Shown: positions 35,701 to 44,922 of the stretch, one piece after another
Layout: each line of letters opens with the position of its first letter
How positions within the stretch are numbered: position 1 is the first letter of the stretch
Source: Thiocystis violascens DSM 198
GTDB taxonomy: Bacteria; Pseudomonadota; Gammaproteobacteria; Chromatiales; Chromatiaceae
DNA length: 64,000 nucleotides
Reading direction: 5' to 3'
NCBI RefSeq assembly: GCF_000227745.2
Contig: NC_018012.1
Location: 496,001-560,000 of the forward strand
Made by a program: the position numbers and the translations under genes
Notes under the pieces: generated by a model
Told to the model about the DNA's origin: nothing
Seen by the model: only the letters and a program-made list of their open reading frames with translations
Database searches by the model: none

Positions 35701-38289
35701 GCGTCCCGACTTGGCCAGATAACCGGCGAGCTTGAGCCGTTGCGCCTCGCCGCCGGAGAGCGTCGGTACCGGCTGGCCAAGTCGCAGATAGCCCAGACCG
35801 ACCGCTTGCAGCGGCGCCAGCGCGCGTTGCAGATCCCGGTCGGCGGCGAAGAAGGCGAGTGCCGCAGTGGCGGTCATTTCCAGCATATCGGCGATGGAGC
35901 GGGCGGGCGCCTCGGCGTCCGACCCCTGGATGGCGACCTCCAGCACCTCGGCGCGATACCGCCGTCCGTTGCAGTCCGGACAGCGCAGATAGACATCGGC
36001 GAGGAATTGCATCTCCAGATGCTCGAAGCCGTTACCGCCGCAGGTCGGGCAGCGTCCGTTGCCGCTGTTGAAGCTGAAGGTGCCAGCGGTGTAGCCACGT
36101 TCTTTCGCCAGCGGTGCGCTCGCGAAGCGTTTGCGCAGCACGTCGAGCGCGCCGACGTAGCTGGCCGGATTGGAGCGCGAGGTGCGTCCGATGCTGGACT
36201 GGTCGAGCAGCAGGACATCGGCGACCGCTTCATCCCCGTCGATCCCTTCATGCTCGCCCGGCACGCCCTCCGGGTGTCCCTTGCGCTGGCAGAGCGCGGG
36301 GTAGAGAACATCCTGTACCAGGGTCGATTTGCCCGAGCCCGAGACGCCGGTCACTACCACCAGCCGGTGGAGCGGAATCCCGACATCGATTCCCTTGAGG
36401 TTGTGCGCGCGAACATTGCGGACACGAATCCAGGCGCTGTCCGCCGTCGGGATGTCAGGTGCGCGGGGCGGGGAGACCCGACGGCGGCCGGCGAGATAGT
36501 CGCCGGTGAGCGAGTCGGGCGCGGCCAGCAGTTCCGCCGGCGTCCCCTGAAAGACGATTCGTCCGCCCTGTTCGCCGGGGCCGGGACCGATGTCGATGAT
36601 CCGGTCGGCGGCCAACATCACCTGCGAATCATGCTCGACCACCAGCAGCGAGTTCCCGCGATCGCGCAGTTGGCGCAGGATGTCCGTGATCCGGTCCAGA
36701 TCGCGCGGATGCAGTCCGATACTCGGCTCGTCGAGCACAAACAGGGTGTTGACCAGCGCGGTTCCGAGCGCCGTGGTCAGATTGAGACGCTGCATCTCGC
36801 CGCCGGAGAGTGTGCGCGACTGACGATCCAGGGTCAGATAGCCCAGCCCGACCTCGCGGAGATAACGTAGCCGGGCGCGGATCTCGGTCAGCAGCAGGTC
36901 CATCGCTTGATCCATGGCCCCATCGAACGTCAGTGCCTCGAAAAAGGCGTGGGCGCGCGCGAGCGACAGTCGCATCAGATCATGGAGATTGAGACCGGGC
37001 AAGGTTTCCCAAACGCCGCGAGGCATGCCGACACGGGCGTGCCGGAAACGATCCGCCGGAGCCAGTGTCCGGTCTGCCAGCGATGGATCGCCGAGCCGCC
37101 AGTCGAGCGCCTCGTCCTTCAGTCGCGCCCCATGGCAGGCGGAGCATGTGTCATAGGCGCGGTAGCGCGAGAGCAGCACCCGCACATGCATTTTGTAACT
37201 GCGTCCCTCCAGCCAGTCGAAGAAGCGGCGGATGCCGTACCAGACGCCGTCATCCCATGGCCCCTCACCCTCGATGACCCAGTCGCGGTCGGCCTCGGTC
37301 AGATCCCGCCAGGGCACGTCGGTGGGGATGCCGCGCCGATGCGCGAAACCCATCAACTCTTCCTGGACCTCCGAGTAGCTGTCCGACTGAATCGGTTTGA
37401 TGGCCCCTTCGATTAGCGACTTGGACGGATCCGGCACCACCAGCGACCAGTCGATGCCGATGGTGCGACCGAAGCCGCGACAGGTCTCGCAGGCGCCAGC
37501 GGGCGAGTTGAAGGAAAACAGATGCGGCGCCGGGTCGCGATAGACGATGTCGCAGTCCGGACAGTGCAGGTCGCCCGAAAACCGCCAGGGCGCGCCGGGT
37601 TGCCGGTCCGCGTCCAGCGGATAGACCAGGGCGCGGCCATGGCCCTTGGCAAGCGCGGTTTCCAGCGCCTCGATGGCGCGTCCGCGGTGGTCCGGCGTGA
37701 GTCGCAGGCGGTCCTGGATGACCTCGATACGGTCCGCGTCCGCGCGCAGCAGTCGCACATAGCCCTGCTGGGCGAGCATCTGCTTCACGCCATCCAGCCC
37801 AAGCGATGCGGGGACTGGCACTGGAAAGGCGACGAGCACGCGTCGCGCATCGCTGTCGGGCATGGCGGTCAGCGTAGTCCAAATGTCCTCGGCGGACTCG
37901 CGCCGAACCTCGCGTCCGCAGCCATGACAGAACAGCCGGGCGGCGCGTGCGAACAGCAGCTTGAGATGATCGTTCAGCTCCGTCATGGTGCCGACGGTGG
38001 AACGCGAGGTGCGTACCGGGTTGGTCTGGTCGATGGCGATGGCCGGCGGGATGCCCTCGATGCGATCCGCCGCCGGGCGGTCCATGCGGTCCAGGAACTG
38101 GCGGGCATAGGGCGAGAAGGTCTCGACGTAACGGCGCTGGCCTTCCGCGTAGACCGTGTCGAAGGCGAGCGACGACTTGCCCGAACCCGAGACGCCCGTC
38201 ACCACGATCAGCGCGCCGAGCGGCAGATCGAGATCGAGGTTTTTCAGATTGTTCTGGCGCAGGCCGCGCAGGCGGATGGAGTCGTTCAA
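32734..38289 (-). CDS. uvrA: Double-length UvrA (tandem UvrA fusion)
   Basis: ABC-type DNA damage recognition protein of 1851 residues, about twice a normal UvrA (about 940). It reads as two UvrA units head to tail. Four Walker A motifs GVSGSGKS(S/T) occur near residues 36, 648, 1015 and 1530, each matched by an ABC signature (LSGGE, four copies) and a DEPT/DEPS Walker B. Both halves keep zinc-finger Cys sets (CPTCGGNGF...CPDCNGRRY in unit 1, CQACEGQGI...CEICGGSRF in unit 2) and the UvrB-binding-type Cys clusters. No frameshift is seen. Tandem UvrAs are a known minor class, tied to DNA repair or resistance rather than the core UvrABC role; a housekeeping uvrA should exist elsewhere. Confidence 0.88.
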   Translation of the reverse strand: MNDSIRLRGLRQNNLKNLDLDLPLGALIVVTGVSGSGKSSLAFDTVYAEGQRRYVETFSPYARQFLDRMDRPAADRIEGIPPAIAIDQTNPVRTSRSTVGTMTELNDHLKLLFARAARLFCHGCGREVRRESAEDIWTTLTAMPDSDARRVLVAFPVPVPASLGLDGVKQMLAQQGYVRLLRADADRIEVIQDRLRLTPDHRGRAIEALETALAKGHGRALVYPLDADRQPGAPWRFSGDLHCPDCDIVYRDPAPHLFSFNSPAGACETCRGFGRTIGIDWSLVVPDPSKSLIEGAIKPIQSDSYSEVQEELMGFAHRRGIPTDVPWRDLTEADRDWVIEGEGPWDDGVWYGIRRFFDWLEGRSYKMHVRVLLSRYRAYDTCSACHGARLKDEALDWRLGDPSLADRTLAPADRFRHARVGMPRGVWETLPGLNLHDLMRLSLARAHAFFEALTFDGAMDQAMDLLLTEIRARLRYLREVGLGYLTLDRQSRTLSGGEMQRLNLTTALGTALVNTLFVLDEPSIGLHPRDLDRITDILRQLRDRGNSLLVVEHDSQVMLAADRIIDIGPGPGEQGGRIVFQGTPAELLAAPDSLTGDYLAGRRRVSPPRAPDIPTADSAWIRVRNVRAHNLKGIDVGIPLHRLVVVTGVSGSGKSTLVQDVLYPALCQRKGHPEGVPGEHEGIDGDEAVADVLLLDQSSIGRTSRSNPASYVGALDVLRKRFASAPLAKERGYTAGTFSFNSGNGRCPTCGGNGFEHLEMQFLADVYLRCPDCNGRRYRAEVLEVAIQGSDAEAPARSIADMLEMTATAALAFFAADRDLQRALAPLQAVGLGYLRLGQPVPTLSGGEAQRLKLAGYLAKSGRRRARDGGLLFLLDEPTTGLHFADIAVLLNAFRHLIEQGHSLLVIEHNLDVIAAADWLIDLGPEGGDGGGEILCCGTPEQVAEHPASHTGRALHGHRRALVTEAPVIAYQVWQPTSAPRSPRDTDHSISILHAREHNLKDLTLSIPRDRLTVITGVSGSGKSTLAFDILFAEGQRRYLESLNAYARQFVQPAARADVDAVHGIPPTIAIEQRTSRGGAKSTVGTLTEIHHSLRLLYVKLGVQHCPDCAIPIEPMTREAILARLLRDHAGQRISLMAPMVIARKGLYNELAAWAASRGWPFLRVDGAPVETADWPRLDRFREHSIDLPLGELTVTPSAEPALRALLDQALDLGKGQVRAVRIEHERWSTETPYSTARACPGCGRAFPEPDPRLFSYNSKHGWCPDCFGTGLALTGFDGEQTGEEGQWLESVGQRAPVCPVCHGARLNPEALAVRFRERSIAELSALTVDRIAAVLNALELNPRETAIARDLLSEVRHRLAFLAEVGLGYLALDRAAPTLSGGEAQRIRLAAQLGSNLQGVCYVLDEPTIGLHPRDNRLLLDTLVRLQAKGNTVVVVEHDEETIRRADHVIDLGPGAGTRGGEIVAQGTAEELIANPNSVTGRFLGRRHEVSKPPRSTGRGTDWLTIKGARLHNLQDLDARLPLGRLVCVTGVSGSGKSTLVREVLAGSLGHLLTTKPPATGRAGKSDLVGCRSLAGWQGLARLLEVDQTPIGKTPRSCPATYVGFWDGIRRLFAATPEARILGWGPARFSFNTPEGRCQACEGQGIQTLEMSFLPDVRMICEICGGSRFDRETREARFKGLDIGQVLALSVDDAIGIFAAHPAIHHALTLLADVGLGYLRLGQPSPTLSGGEAQRIKLITELAKARPSADGSASRPTLYVLDEPTVGLHMADVERLISVLQRLVDAGHSVLVIEHNLDLIAAADWILDLGPEGGDAGGRIVAQGTPEQVAASGDAPTACALRQHMGRHCR

Positions 38290-38427
38290 GGTGTTGGCAA
38301 TCGGTCCGACTGGCTGGCGGTTCTGAGGATGAAAGATGGGGATTCAGGAGCGGATTCGCGAATGATCGCGTCGGGAAGGTCGAGAGGATCCAGGGTTTCG
38401 CCCAACTGAACCAAGTCCGCTTAGTTT
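38290..38427. other. uvrA upstream region
   Basis: No gene is visible in this stretch between the uvrA start and the MITE-like element. It should contain the uvrA promoter; no LexA box (CTGT-N8-ACAG) was spotted. Confidence 0.45.
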
Positions 38428-38688
38428 AGGTGATTTCCGGGAAAGACTTTACCGATTTTCCGTTCGTCCTGAGCCCTGAGCCCTTCGGCTTCGCTCAGGA
38501 CAGGCTTGCCGAAGGGTCGAAGCCTGTCATGAGCTTGTCGAATGGGATGATCGGAAAATCGCGCTCCGAGGCTGACATTGCCTCCGTTCATGGTTCGACC
38601 CTTCGACGGGCTCAGGGCTCACCACGAACGGAGGCAATGTCACCACTAGCGGATGCAATCTGGGTATGAACTTTTCAGGAAATGACCT
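38428..38688 (+). repeat. MITE-like repeat, copy B
   Basis: A 261-bp non-coding element. It begins AGGTGATTTCCGGGAAAG and ends with the inverted AGGTCATTTCCTGAAAAG, 15 of 18 bases shared, so it has imperfect terminal inverted repeats. The interior holds several hairpins made of TTCGAC/CTGAGC modules and the AATCGCGCTCCGAGG core also seen in copy A at 3948-4151 (opposite orientation). It is intergenic, between uvrA and the Spy-like gene. Confidence 0.65.
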
Positions 38689-38777
38689 TCGTTGGCCTAT
38701 TGATCTGGACAATGGAGCCTTCGGGTGGAGCGATTACGCTACATCCAGGCTCCACGGTTCGCGCTTGGAAATAGCCG

Positions 38778-39341
38778 TCAGAGACGGTCGCGGTCGGCCG
38801 GTTCGCGGAAATCCCGCCGATCCGACCCGAAATGGCGCTCCGACCGATCATTGATGGCCGCACGCTGCTCATCGGTCAGGATAGCCGAGATCCGCTCGCG
38901 CACGTCGCTTCGGTTCAGATCCGGATTGGTCCGTTGCTCATCGAAAATGGCCTGGATGCTGGCGACCTGCTCGTCGGTAAGGTCGAGCCGCTCGGTCATG
39001 CGTTCCAAACGGCGGTCCAGGCGCGTCCGCATGGCGGCATCGCGCGTGGCTTTCTGTTCGTCGGTCAGAACCGCGTCGATCTGCTCGCGCAGCGCCTGAC
39101 GTTGCAGATCGCGTTGCGCGCGCTCGGCCTCCAGGATCGTGCGGATCTCCGCCTGTTGCGTCTCGGTCAGGCCGAGTTGGCCGGTCATGCGTTCGATGCG
39201 CGTCTCGATGCTTTGCGCGGGGTCGAGGCCCCAGCCCTCGTGCGGTCTGGCTTGGGCGGGGTCGATGAACGATGCGCCGATGAGCAGGCCCGTGGCGGCG
39301 GCAATGCCCGTGAGTCCGGTGCGGATGCGTGAGTCTTTCAT
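38778..39341 (-). CDS. Spy/CpxP-like periplasmic protein
   Basis: Predicted periplasmic protein of 187 residues, with an N-terminal signal peptide (TGIAAATGLLIGASFIDPAQA). The mature part is highly helical and charged, with repeated LTxxQ-type motifs: LTETQQAEIRTIL, LTDEQKATRDAAM, LTDEQVASIQAIF and LTDEQRAAINDRS. This is the pattern of the Spy/CpxP family, ATP-independent chaperones or stress sensors of the envelope. A GAGAGGA site precedes ATG 39341. It sits between the repeat element and the Cache-AlbA_2 gene. Confidence 0.8.
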   Translation of the reverse strand: MKDSRIRTGLTGIAAATGLLIGASFIDPAQARPHEGWGLDPAQSIETRIERMTGQLGLTETQQAEIRTILEAERAQRDLQRQALREQIDAVLTDEQKATRDAAMRTRLDRRLERMTERLDLTDEQVASIQAIFDEQRTNPDLNRSDVRERISAILTDEQRAAINDRSERHFGSDRRDFREPADRDRL

Positions 39342-39525
39342 ACCGTCATTCCTCTCGATTCGGTTGCGGGATCGGTTGGCGCTTGGGCCTCCCGAGTGCG
39401 GCGGAGCGGTTGGGCTCCGACGAGAGAGAGAATAAAGGGCGAGGGTGCATCGCTCGTGCAGGGAATGCGCAAGGATCGTGGATATTCGGTTGCGTCCGGA
39501 CCGCCCACGACACGCCGGACACGGT

Positions 39526-41139
39526 TTAATAATGGCCCCGAATGTAATTGAGCGCCCGGCTGATGGACAGTTCGATGTTGGACGGACCGTTGCGGATGAT
39601 GAACAACTCGCGCTGCTTGTCGTCGCGCAGAAAGGCCGGTGCATCGGCGCGCTCGCACTCGATGGCGCCGATGCGCCGTCCGTCGAGATCGTACAGATAG
39701 AAACGCACGAAACGCGCGTATTCAGGCCCCAGATGCTGGTTCAGCAGGTTCTTGAAATGGAGCTGACACTTGTCCTCGTTCTCGAACTTATCGGCGGCCA
39801 TTCCGAGCACGGTCCCATCGTCGGCGACCCCCATCAGCAGGATACCGCCCTCGGTATTGAGGAAGGCGGCCACACCCTTGAGCCAGGCGAGTTCGATCTC
39901 CTTGCCCGCGGTCTGGGTGTGGAGATTCATCCGCATGGTGGATTTGAACTCCAGATGCGTCCCTTCGCCGGCGGCGATTAATTCCCGCAGATCCTGCTCC
40001 AGCCGGTGCCGATCGAGACTGAGCTTGGGCAGGTCGCGCAGTTGACGGCTGTATTTGCGCACGACCAAAAGGGCTAGACCGAGACTGGCGGCGAGGATGC
40101 CGAGCGCGGTGAAGGCGATGACATGCCAGCGGCTTTGCAGGATAGTCAGGGTCTCGGAGACTGGCAGGACTACGCCGATCCAGGCGCCATCGGTATCCTC
40201 GGTCAAGGGGCGAAAACCGCCCCACCAATCCTCGCCGCCGCTGTGAAAACGCACCAGATCGTCGCGCGGTGCGCCAGCGGTCTTCCAGGCCGCCACGGCG
40301 TCGAACTGAAGCGGTCCGCCAAGCCGTGTCTGGGCCGAGAAAAAGCCGCTGGCCTGGTGATCGTGGTTCAAGGCGTCAGTCGGCGCGGGCGGGATGAAGA
40401 CGCCACCCTCGCCACTGAAGAGAAACCCCTGTCCCTGGTCGCCGATGGCGAGTTTCGCGATCGCGTCGAGAATGCTCTGAAGCGTCACGTCCATGGCCGT
40501 GACCCGCGCCTGATCGGCATTCGACCAAGCGATGGCCGCCGTGATGCCCGGTACCCGGAGCGAGGAGAACACGTAGGGCTGACTCCAGATGACTCGTCCG
40601 GGCGTTTCCAGCGCCTCGGTGAACCAGGGGCGGGAGCGCGGGTCATGGTCCGAGACGTCCTCGCGGCGCTCCAACTGACGCAAGGCCGCGTCCCAGCGGG
40701 TGATGCGGATCCGCGCCGCATCGCCCGGCGCGCGCAGCCGGGTCAGCCAGCCATCCCCGTCGCGGCGCAAAAAATACTCGACCCCATCGCCCGTGGCGTC
40801 GAGCGCCCCGGCAATCTGGGGAATGTGCGCAAGGGTTGGGATCAGATGCCGATTCAGCGCCGGCTCATCGGTCGGCGCGAGTCCCGCGCTCTCGATCCCG
40901 TCGCGGACGATCAGCAATTGTTGGCGCACCGGCAGCAACAGTCCGCGCACCTCGTCCTGTACCAGCACCGTGGCCGCCTCGATGCGATTGCCCGCCAGAT
41001 CGTGCTTGATCTCGTCGATCAGCAGGAGATTGATCGTCACCAGCAGACCGACCGTGAAGGCGATCAGCAGGATGAGATCGCGCAGCAGACGCGAGCGAAT
41101 CGGACCGGGGGAGAGACGCAGGAGCGAGGAATGGCTCAT
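39526..41139 (-). CDS. Membrane Cache-sensor protein with cytoplasmic AlbA_2 (Schlafen-like) domain
   Basis: Predicted inner-membrane protein of 537 residues. A first helix (LILLIAFTVGLLVTINLLL, about 21-40) leads to a periplasmic Cache-type sensor (about 45-335, containing DHDPRSRPWFTEAL, a dCache signature, and VTAMDVTLQSILD). A second helix (about 338-360) enters a short linker and then an AlbA_2 domain (about 390-520). The latter shows EGTHLEFKSTMRMN, AAFLNTEGGILLMGVADDG and VLGMAADKF, the pattern of putative DNA-binding or nucleotide-binding Schlafen AlbA_2 domains. No kinase, GGDEF or MCP domain is present. A Cache sensor directly joined to AlbA_2 is not a standard signalling design. 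Function unknown. Confidence 0.78.
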   Translation of the reverse strand: MSHSSLLRLSPGPIRSRLLRDLILLIAFTVGLLVTINLLLIDEIKHDLAGNRIEAATVLVQDEVRGLLLPVRQQLLIVRDGIESAGLAPTDEPALNRHLIPTLAHIPQIAGALDATGDGVEYFLRRDGDGWLTRLRAPGDAARIRITRWDAALRQLERREDVSDHDPRSRPWFTEALETPGRVIWSQPYVFSSLRVPGITAAIAWSNADQARVTAMDVTLQSILDAIAKLAIGDQGQGFLFSGEGGVFIPPAPTDALNHDHQASGFFSAQTRLGGPLQFDAVAAWKTAGAPRDDLVRFHSGGEDWWGGFRPLTEDTDGAWIGVVLPVSETLTILQSRWHVIAFTALGILAASLGLALLVVRKYSRQLRDLPKLSLDRHRLEQDLRELIAAGEGTHLEFKSTMRMNLHTQTAGKEIELAWLKGVAAFLNTEGGILLMGVADDGTVLGMAADKFENEDKCQLHFKNLLNQHLGPEYARFVRFYLYDLDGRRIGAIECERADAPAFLRDDKQRELFIIRNGPSNIELSISRALNYIRGHY

Positions 41140-41163
41140 CGGGACAGATTCATCGGAACAGAC

Positions 41164-41904
41164 TCATCGGCGCTGCCGCAATGCCTCGTACAGACAGACT
41201 CCGGCGGCGACCGAGACATTCAGACTCTCGACCTGGCCGCGCATGGGCAGACGGACCAGCCGGTCGCAGCGCTCGCGGGTCAGGCGTCGCAGACCCTGGC
41301 CCTCGCTGCCCATGACGAGCCCCAGCGGACCGGTCAGATCGGCCGCGTAGAGGTCGATGTCGGCCTCGCCGGCGGTTCCGGTCAGCCAGACCCCCCGCTC
41401 CTTGAGGTCTTCCATGACGCGGACCAGATTGGTGACCTGAAAATACGGCAGGGTTTCGGCCGCGCCGCTGGCGACCTTGCAGACCACGGGGGTCAAACCG
41501 ACGGCGTTGTCCCGGGGGGCGATCACGGCCTGAACACCGACCGCTTCGGCGGTGCGCAGACAGGCGCCGAGGTTGTGCGGATCCTGCACCTCGTCGAGCA
41601 GGAGCAGAAAGGGCGGTTCCTGGAGACCGTCCAGGAGTGCCGCGAGATCCTGTTCCGAGCGCGCCGCCGGAACCCGCACCCAGGCCAGGACGCCCTGATG
41701 GTTCGCCCCCTCGGCGCCGCCGTCCAACTCGTCGCGGTCCACCTGTCGGACCTTCACGCCCGCCTGACGGGCCAGCTCCGCCACCTCGGTCAGCCGTCGA
41801 TCGCGTCGGGTGTGTTCCAGCCAGAGTTCGGCGACGCCCTCGGTGCCAAACTTGAGCGCGGCGCGAACGCTGTGGATGCCGCTTACCGGGGAGAGGTCTT
41901 TCAT
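41164..41904 (-). CDS. rlmB: 23S rRNA Gm2251 2'-O-methyltransferase
   Basis: SpoU-family methyltransferase of 246 residues that methylates the ribose of G2251 in 23S rRNA. The N-terminal substrate-binding domain (about 1-75) starts with SGIHSVRAALKFG. The SPOUT knot motifs are LLLDEVQDPHNLGACLRTAEA (motif 1 region), LVMGSEGQGLRRL (motif 2) and LPMRGQVESLNVSVAAGV (motif 3). It follows rnr in the same direction with 2 bases between, the common rnr-rlmB operon. Confidence 0.95.
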   Translation of the reverse strand: MKDLSPVSGIHSVRAALKFGTEGVAELWLEHTRRDRRLTEVAELARQAGVKVRQVDRDELDGGAEGANHQGVLAWVRVPAARSEQDLAALLDGLQEPPFLLLLDEVQDPHNLGACLRTAEAVGVQAVIAPRDNAVGLTPVVCKVASGAAETLPYFQVTNLVRVMEDLKERGVWLTGTAGEADIDLYAADLTGPLGLVMGSEGQGLRRLTRERCDRLVRLPMRGQVESLNVSVAAGVCLYEALRQRR

Positions 41905-41906
41905 CG

Positions 41907-44348
41907 TCAGGACTCAGGCGCGGAGCTGGAAGGTTTGCGCTTGCGACGGTTGCGCGAGCGCGGCTTCTTGGTTGCCGCCGGTTCAGCCGCTTTTGGGCTA
42001 CCCTCGTCGACGACTTTCCGCGTGCCCCGAGCGGACGTTTTTTTGCGAGCGACCTGGCCGGCGGACTTGCGACTGCCCTGTTCGGCGGTCGGCTTGGGGG
42101 CGGCGTGCCCGGAAGACGTGTCGCCGCCCGACTTCGCGGACTTGCGCCCGCCCGATCCCGTGACCGGGACCGGCACGAAATCGATCTTGCGATCATCCAG
42201 ATTCACCGCGGCGACCTGAATCCGCAGCCGATCGCCCAGACGATAGACCATCCCGGTGCGCTCGCCATGCAGCCGGTGGCCGATAGGGTCGAAGTGATAG
42301 TAGTCGTTGTCGAGCGCGGTGATATGCACCAGTCCGTCCACATGCACCTCGTCGAGCTCGACGAAGATGCCGAACGAATTGACGCTGGTGATGGTGCCGT
42401 CGAACTGCTCGCCGAGCTTGTCCTGCATGAACTCGCACTTGAGCCAGTCCTCGGCGTCGCGGGTCGCCTCGTCGGCGCGCCGCTCGGTACCCGAACACTG
42501 CTCCCCGATCTGTTGCAGGTCGATCTTGGAATAGTCCAGGGTCGCCGCCGTCCCGCCCGCGAGCAGATGCTTGATAATGCGGTGGACGATCAGATCCGGA
42601 TAACGGCGGATCGGCGAGGTGAAATGGGTGTAGGCATCGAAGGCCAGGCCGAAATGGCCGACGTTGTCCGCGCTGTACATCGCCTGCTGCATGGAGCGCA
42701 GCAGCACGGTCTGAATCAGACGACGATCCGGACGCTCCTTCACCTGCTCCAGAAGCTGCGCATAATCGGCGGCGGTCGGCTTCGCGCCGCCCGGCAGCTT
42801 CAGGGCCAACTGACCGAGGAATTCGCGCAGATCGGTCAGCTTTTCCTCGCTCGGCGTGTCGTGGATGCGATAAAGCGCTGGAATCCGCTTGCGCTCGAAC
42901 AGACGCGCGGCGGCCACGTTGGCGGCCAGCATGCACTCCTCGATCAGCTTGTGGGCGTCGTTGCGGATCAGCGGTACCACCGCTTCGATGCGGCCCTGAT
43001 TGGTGAACTCGAACTTGGTTTCCGTGGTGTCGAAGTCGATGGCCCCGCGCTCGACCCGCGCCGCGTGGAGCACCTGATAGAGCTGGTAAAGTTCGTGCAG
43101 ACGGGGCAACAGATCCGCGTATTGCGCGCACAGCTCGGCATCGCCATCGACCACCATGGCCGCGACCTGATCGTAGGTCAGGCGTGCCTGGGAGCGCATC
43201 ACGCCCTCGAAGAAGCGGGTGCGCGTGACCTTGCCTTCCGCATTGATATAGAGTTCGGCGGTCATGCACAGCCGATCCACCTGGGGATTCAGCGAGCAGA
43301 GTCCGTTCGACAGAACCTCCGGCAGCATGGGGATGACCCGATCCGGGAAATAGACCGAATTGCCGCGCGATTTGGCCTCGGTGTCCAGCGCGGTGCCAGG
43401 GACCACGTAGCTGGAGACGTCGGCGATGCAGACCAGCAGCTTCCAGCCCTTGGGCTTGCGTTCGCAGTAAACGGCATCGTCGAAATCACGCGCATCGGCC
43501 CCATCGATGGTCACCAGCGCCAGCTTGCGCAGATCGGTGCGGCCCTCCTTCGCCGTCTCCGGCACCTCGGCGGTGAGCCCGGCGACTTCCGCCTTGACTT
43601 CCTCGGGCCAGTCCACCGGCAGATCATGGGTCCGGATCGCGATGTCCGTCTCCATGCCCGGCCCCATGTGATCGCCAAGCACTTCCACGATGCGCCCGAT
43701 GGGCTGGGTGCGCGAGGTTGGCTGATCGGTGATCTCGGCCACCACGATCTGACCCTGCTGCGCGCCCTCCATGCGGTCGCTCGGGATGACGATGTCGTGG
43801 GTCAGGCGCTTTTTGTCCGGCATCACGAAGCCGACGCCGCTCTCTTTGTAGAGACGCCCGACCACGGTACGGGTATTGCGCTCCAGGATCTCCACCACTG
43901 CGGCTTCCAGACGCCCGCGCCGGTCGCGTCCGCTGACCCGCACCACGACCCGGTCGCCGTGGAAGAGCGCGCGCATCTCCTTCGCGTAGAGATAGAGATC
44001 GTCGCCCCCTTCGTCGGGACGCACGAAGCCGAACCCGTCCGGATGACCGATCACCCGTCCCGCGATCAGATCGCGCTTGTTCACCAGACAGAACGCCTGG
44101 TTGCGGTTGCGGACCAATTGACCATCGCGCACCATGGCGCCGAGTCGGCGTTCCAGCGCGATCCGATCCTCTTCATCGGTCAGGGTGAGGGTGGTGGCCA
44201 GCTCCTCGAAGGATTGAGGCACCCCGTTGCTGGTGAGCGTGTCGAGGATAAACTCGCGGCTCGGGATGGGGTTGGCATATTTCTTCGCCTCGCGTTGGCG
44301 ATGCGGATCCGCGTCTCTGGCGGTGCTGGAAGGCTGACGTTTTGCCAC
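41907..44348 (-). CDS. rnr: Ribonuclease R
   Basis: 3'-5' exoribonuclease of the RNase II/R family, about 813 residues. An N-terminal helix-turn-helix (about 30-95) is followed by cold-shock domains (GRVIGHPDGFGFVRPD). The RNB catalytic domain contains DGADARDFDDAVYCE with the metal-binding Asp cluster. After that come an S1 domain (EQFDGTITSVNSFGIFVELD) and a Lys/Arg/Ser-rich tail (about 725-813). It degrades structured RNA and acts in rRNA and tmRNA quality control. GTG 44348 (VAKRQPSS) is chosen; a longer frame would overlap the tRNA-Leu gene. It is cotranscribed with rlmB. Confidence 0.93.
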   Translation of the reverse strand: MAKRQPSSTARDADPHRQREAKKYANPIPSREFILDTLTSNGVPQSFEELATTLTLTDEEDRIALERRLGAMVRDGQLVRNRNQAFCLVNKRDLIAGRVIGHPDGFGFVRPDEGGDDLYLYAKEMRALFHGDRVVVRVSGRDRRGRLEAAVVEILERNTRTVVGRLYKESGVGFVMPDKKRLTHDIVIPSDRMEGAQQGQIVVAEITDQPTSRTQPIGRIVEVLGDHMGPGMETDIAIRTHDLPVDWPEEVKAEVAGLTAEVPETAKEGRTDLRKLALVTIDGADARDFDDAVYCERKPKGWKLLVCIADVSSYVVPGTALDTEAKSRGNSVYFPDRVIPMLPEVLSNGLCSLNPQVDRLCMTAELYINAEGKVTRTRFFEGVMRSQARLTYDQVAAMVVDGDAELCAQYADLLPRLHELYQLYQVLHAARVERGAIDFDTTETKFEFTNQGRIEAVVPLIRNDAHKLIEECMLAANVAAARLFERKRIPALYRIHDTPSEEKLTDLREFLGQLALKLPGGAKPTAADYAQLLEQVKERPDRRLIQTVLLRSMQQAMYSADNVGHFGLAFDAYTHFTSPIRRYPDLIVHRIIKHLLAGGTAATLDYSKIDLQQIGEQCSGTERRADEATRDAEDWLKCEFMQDKLGEQFDGTITSVNSFGIFVELDEVHVDGLVHITALDNDYYHFDPIGHRLHGERTGMVYRLGDRLRIQVAAVNLDDRKIDFVPVPVTGSGGRKSAKSGGDTSSGHAAPKPTAEQGSRKSAGQVARKKTSARGTRKVVDEGSPKAAEPAATKKPRSRNRRKRKPSSSAPES

Positions 44349-44467
44349 GTGATCTCGTGAATTCTCAAAAAGGCCAAGTGTACCGTTGACAAGCCCGGCG
44401 CGTCTCACTAATATTCGCGCCTCGCTCGGTGTCGTCATCGCTCGCTTGATGTCACTCCAAGCCTCAT

Positions 44468-44554
44468 GCCGAGGTGGCGGAATTGGTAGACGCGCATGGT
44501 TCAGGTCCATGTAAGCGAAAGCTTGTGGAGGTTCGAGTCCTCTTCTCGGCACCA
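44468..44554 (+). tRNA. tRNA-Leu (CAG)
   Basis: Long-variable-arm tRNA of 87 bases including an encoded CCA. The acceptor stem GCCGAGG pairs with TCTCGGC (one G-U), and the anticodon loop TTCAGGT reads CAG at 44502-44504 on a CATGG/CCATG stem. GTTCGAGTCC gives the T-loop. The D-arm has GGAATTGGTAGACGC. No partial tRNA repeat marking an integrated element was found nearby. Confidence 0.95.
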
Positions 44555-44606
44555 TCATCTTCAAGTATTGAAAGCAGTGTCTGTTTTCGATTCTCCATGA
44601 ATACCC

Positions 44607-44649
44607 AAAAAGCCAGGTAACTAACTCAAGTTAGCTCACTTGGCTTTTT
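44607..44649 (+). terminator. Rho-independent terminator after tRNA-Leu
   Basis: AAAAAGCCAGGTAACTAA and TTAGCTCACTTGGCTTTTT form a long imperfect hairpin with a T-run at the right and an A-run at the left. It ends tRNA-Leu transcripts and could work in both directions. Confidence 0.75.
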
Positions 44650-44922
44650 GTGTTTTCATCTGGCATCGCCGTTTTGTCGTAGCCGTTTACCCAATCCCTT
44701 TAAAAACCCTGCCGCGAAGGCTTTCCCGTTCGGCAATTCTCGGTTTGAACGTAACTCTGTTCGCCTTATCTGCCAGCAGCGCAGCGCAACGGCATCGTTC
44801 AGGCGATGTTTGGAAAAGTTCGCACCGGATTGCATCTACTCCCATCAAGTTAAGCCGTTCATGGTTCGACAAGCTCACCACGAACGGCTCGAACGGCTTA
44901 ATAGAGAATGGGTGGTTGATCG
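44650..44922. other. Intergenic region between tRNA-Leu terminator and btaB
   Basis: No convincing gene. It contains one copy of a short inverted dispersed repeat at 44853-44889 listed separately. Confidence 0.55.
44853..44889. repeat. Dispersed inverted repeat (GTTC-GACAAGCTCA type)
   Basis: AGCCGTTCATGG and CCACGAACGGCT form imperfect arms around TTCGACAAGCTCA. Related copies are at 47042-47082 and 52721-52752, and the same module is built into the MITE-like elements at 3948 and 38428. It is non-coding and hairpin-forming. Confidence 0.6.

Noticed and set aside
32902..36870. A 1322-codon open frame on the plus strand opposite uvrA
   Set aside because: It is antisense to the well-supported uvrA, is rich in Gly/Arg/Asp/Gln typical of reverse-strand shadows in GC-rich genes, and matches no protein family.
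40123..42219. A 698-codon open frame on the plus strand over the AlbA_2 and rlmB genes
   Set aside because: It crosses the boundaries of three good minus-strand genes and has no family features.
42105..44360. A 751-codon open frame on the plus strand opposite rnr
   Set aside because: Shadow of rnr; composition of a complementary-strand frame and no recognisable domains.
44468..44554. tRNA-Leu as an integration (att) site
   Set aside because: No integrase gene and no repeat of the tRNA 3' end was seen in the window.
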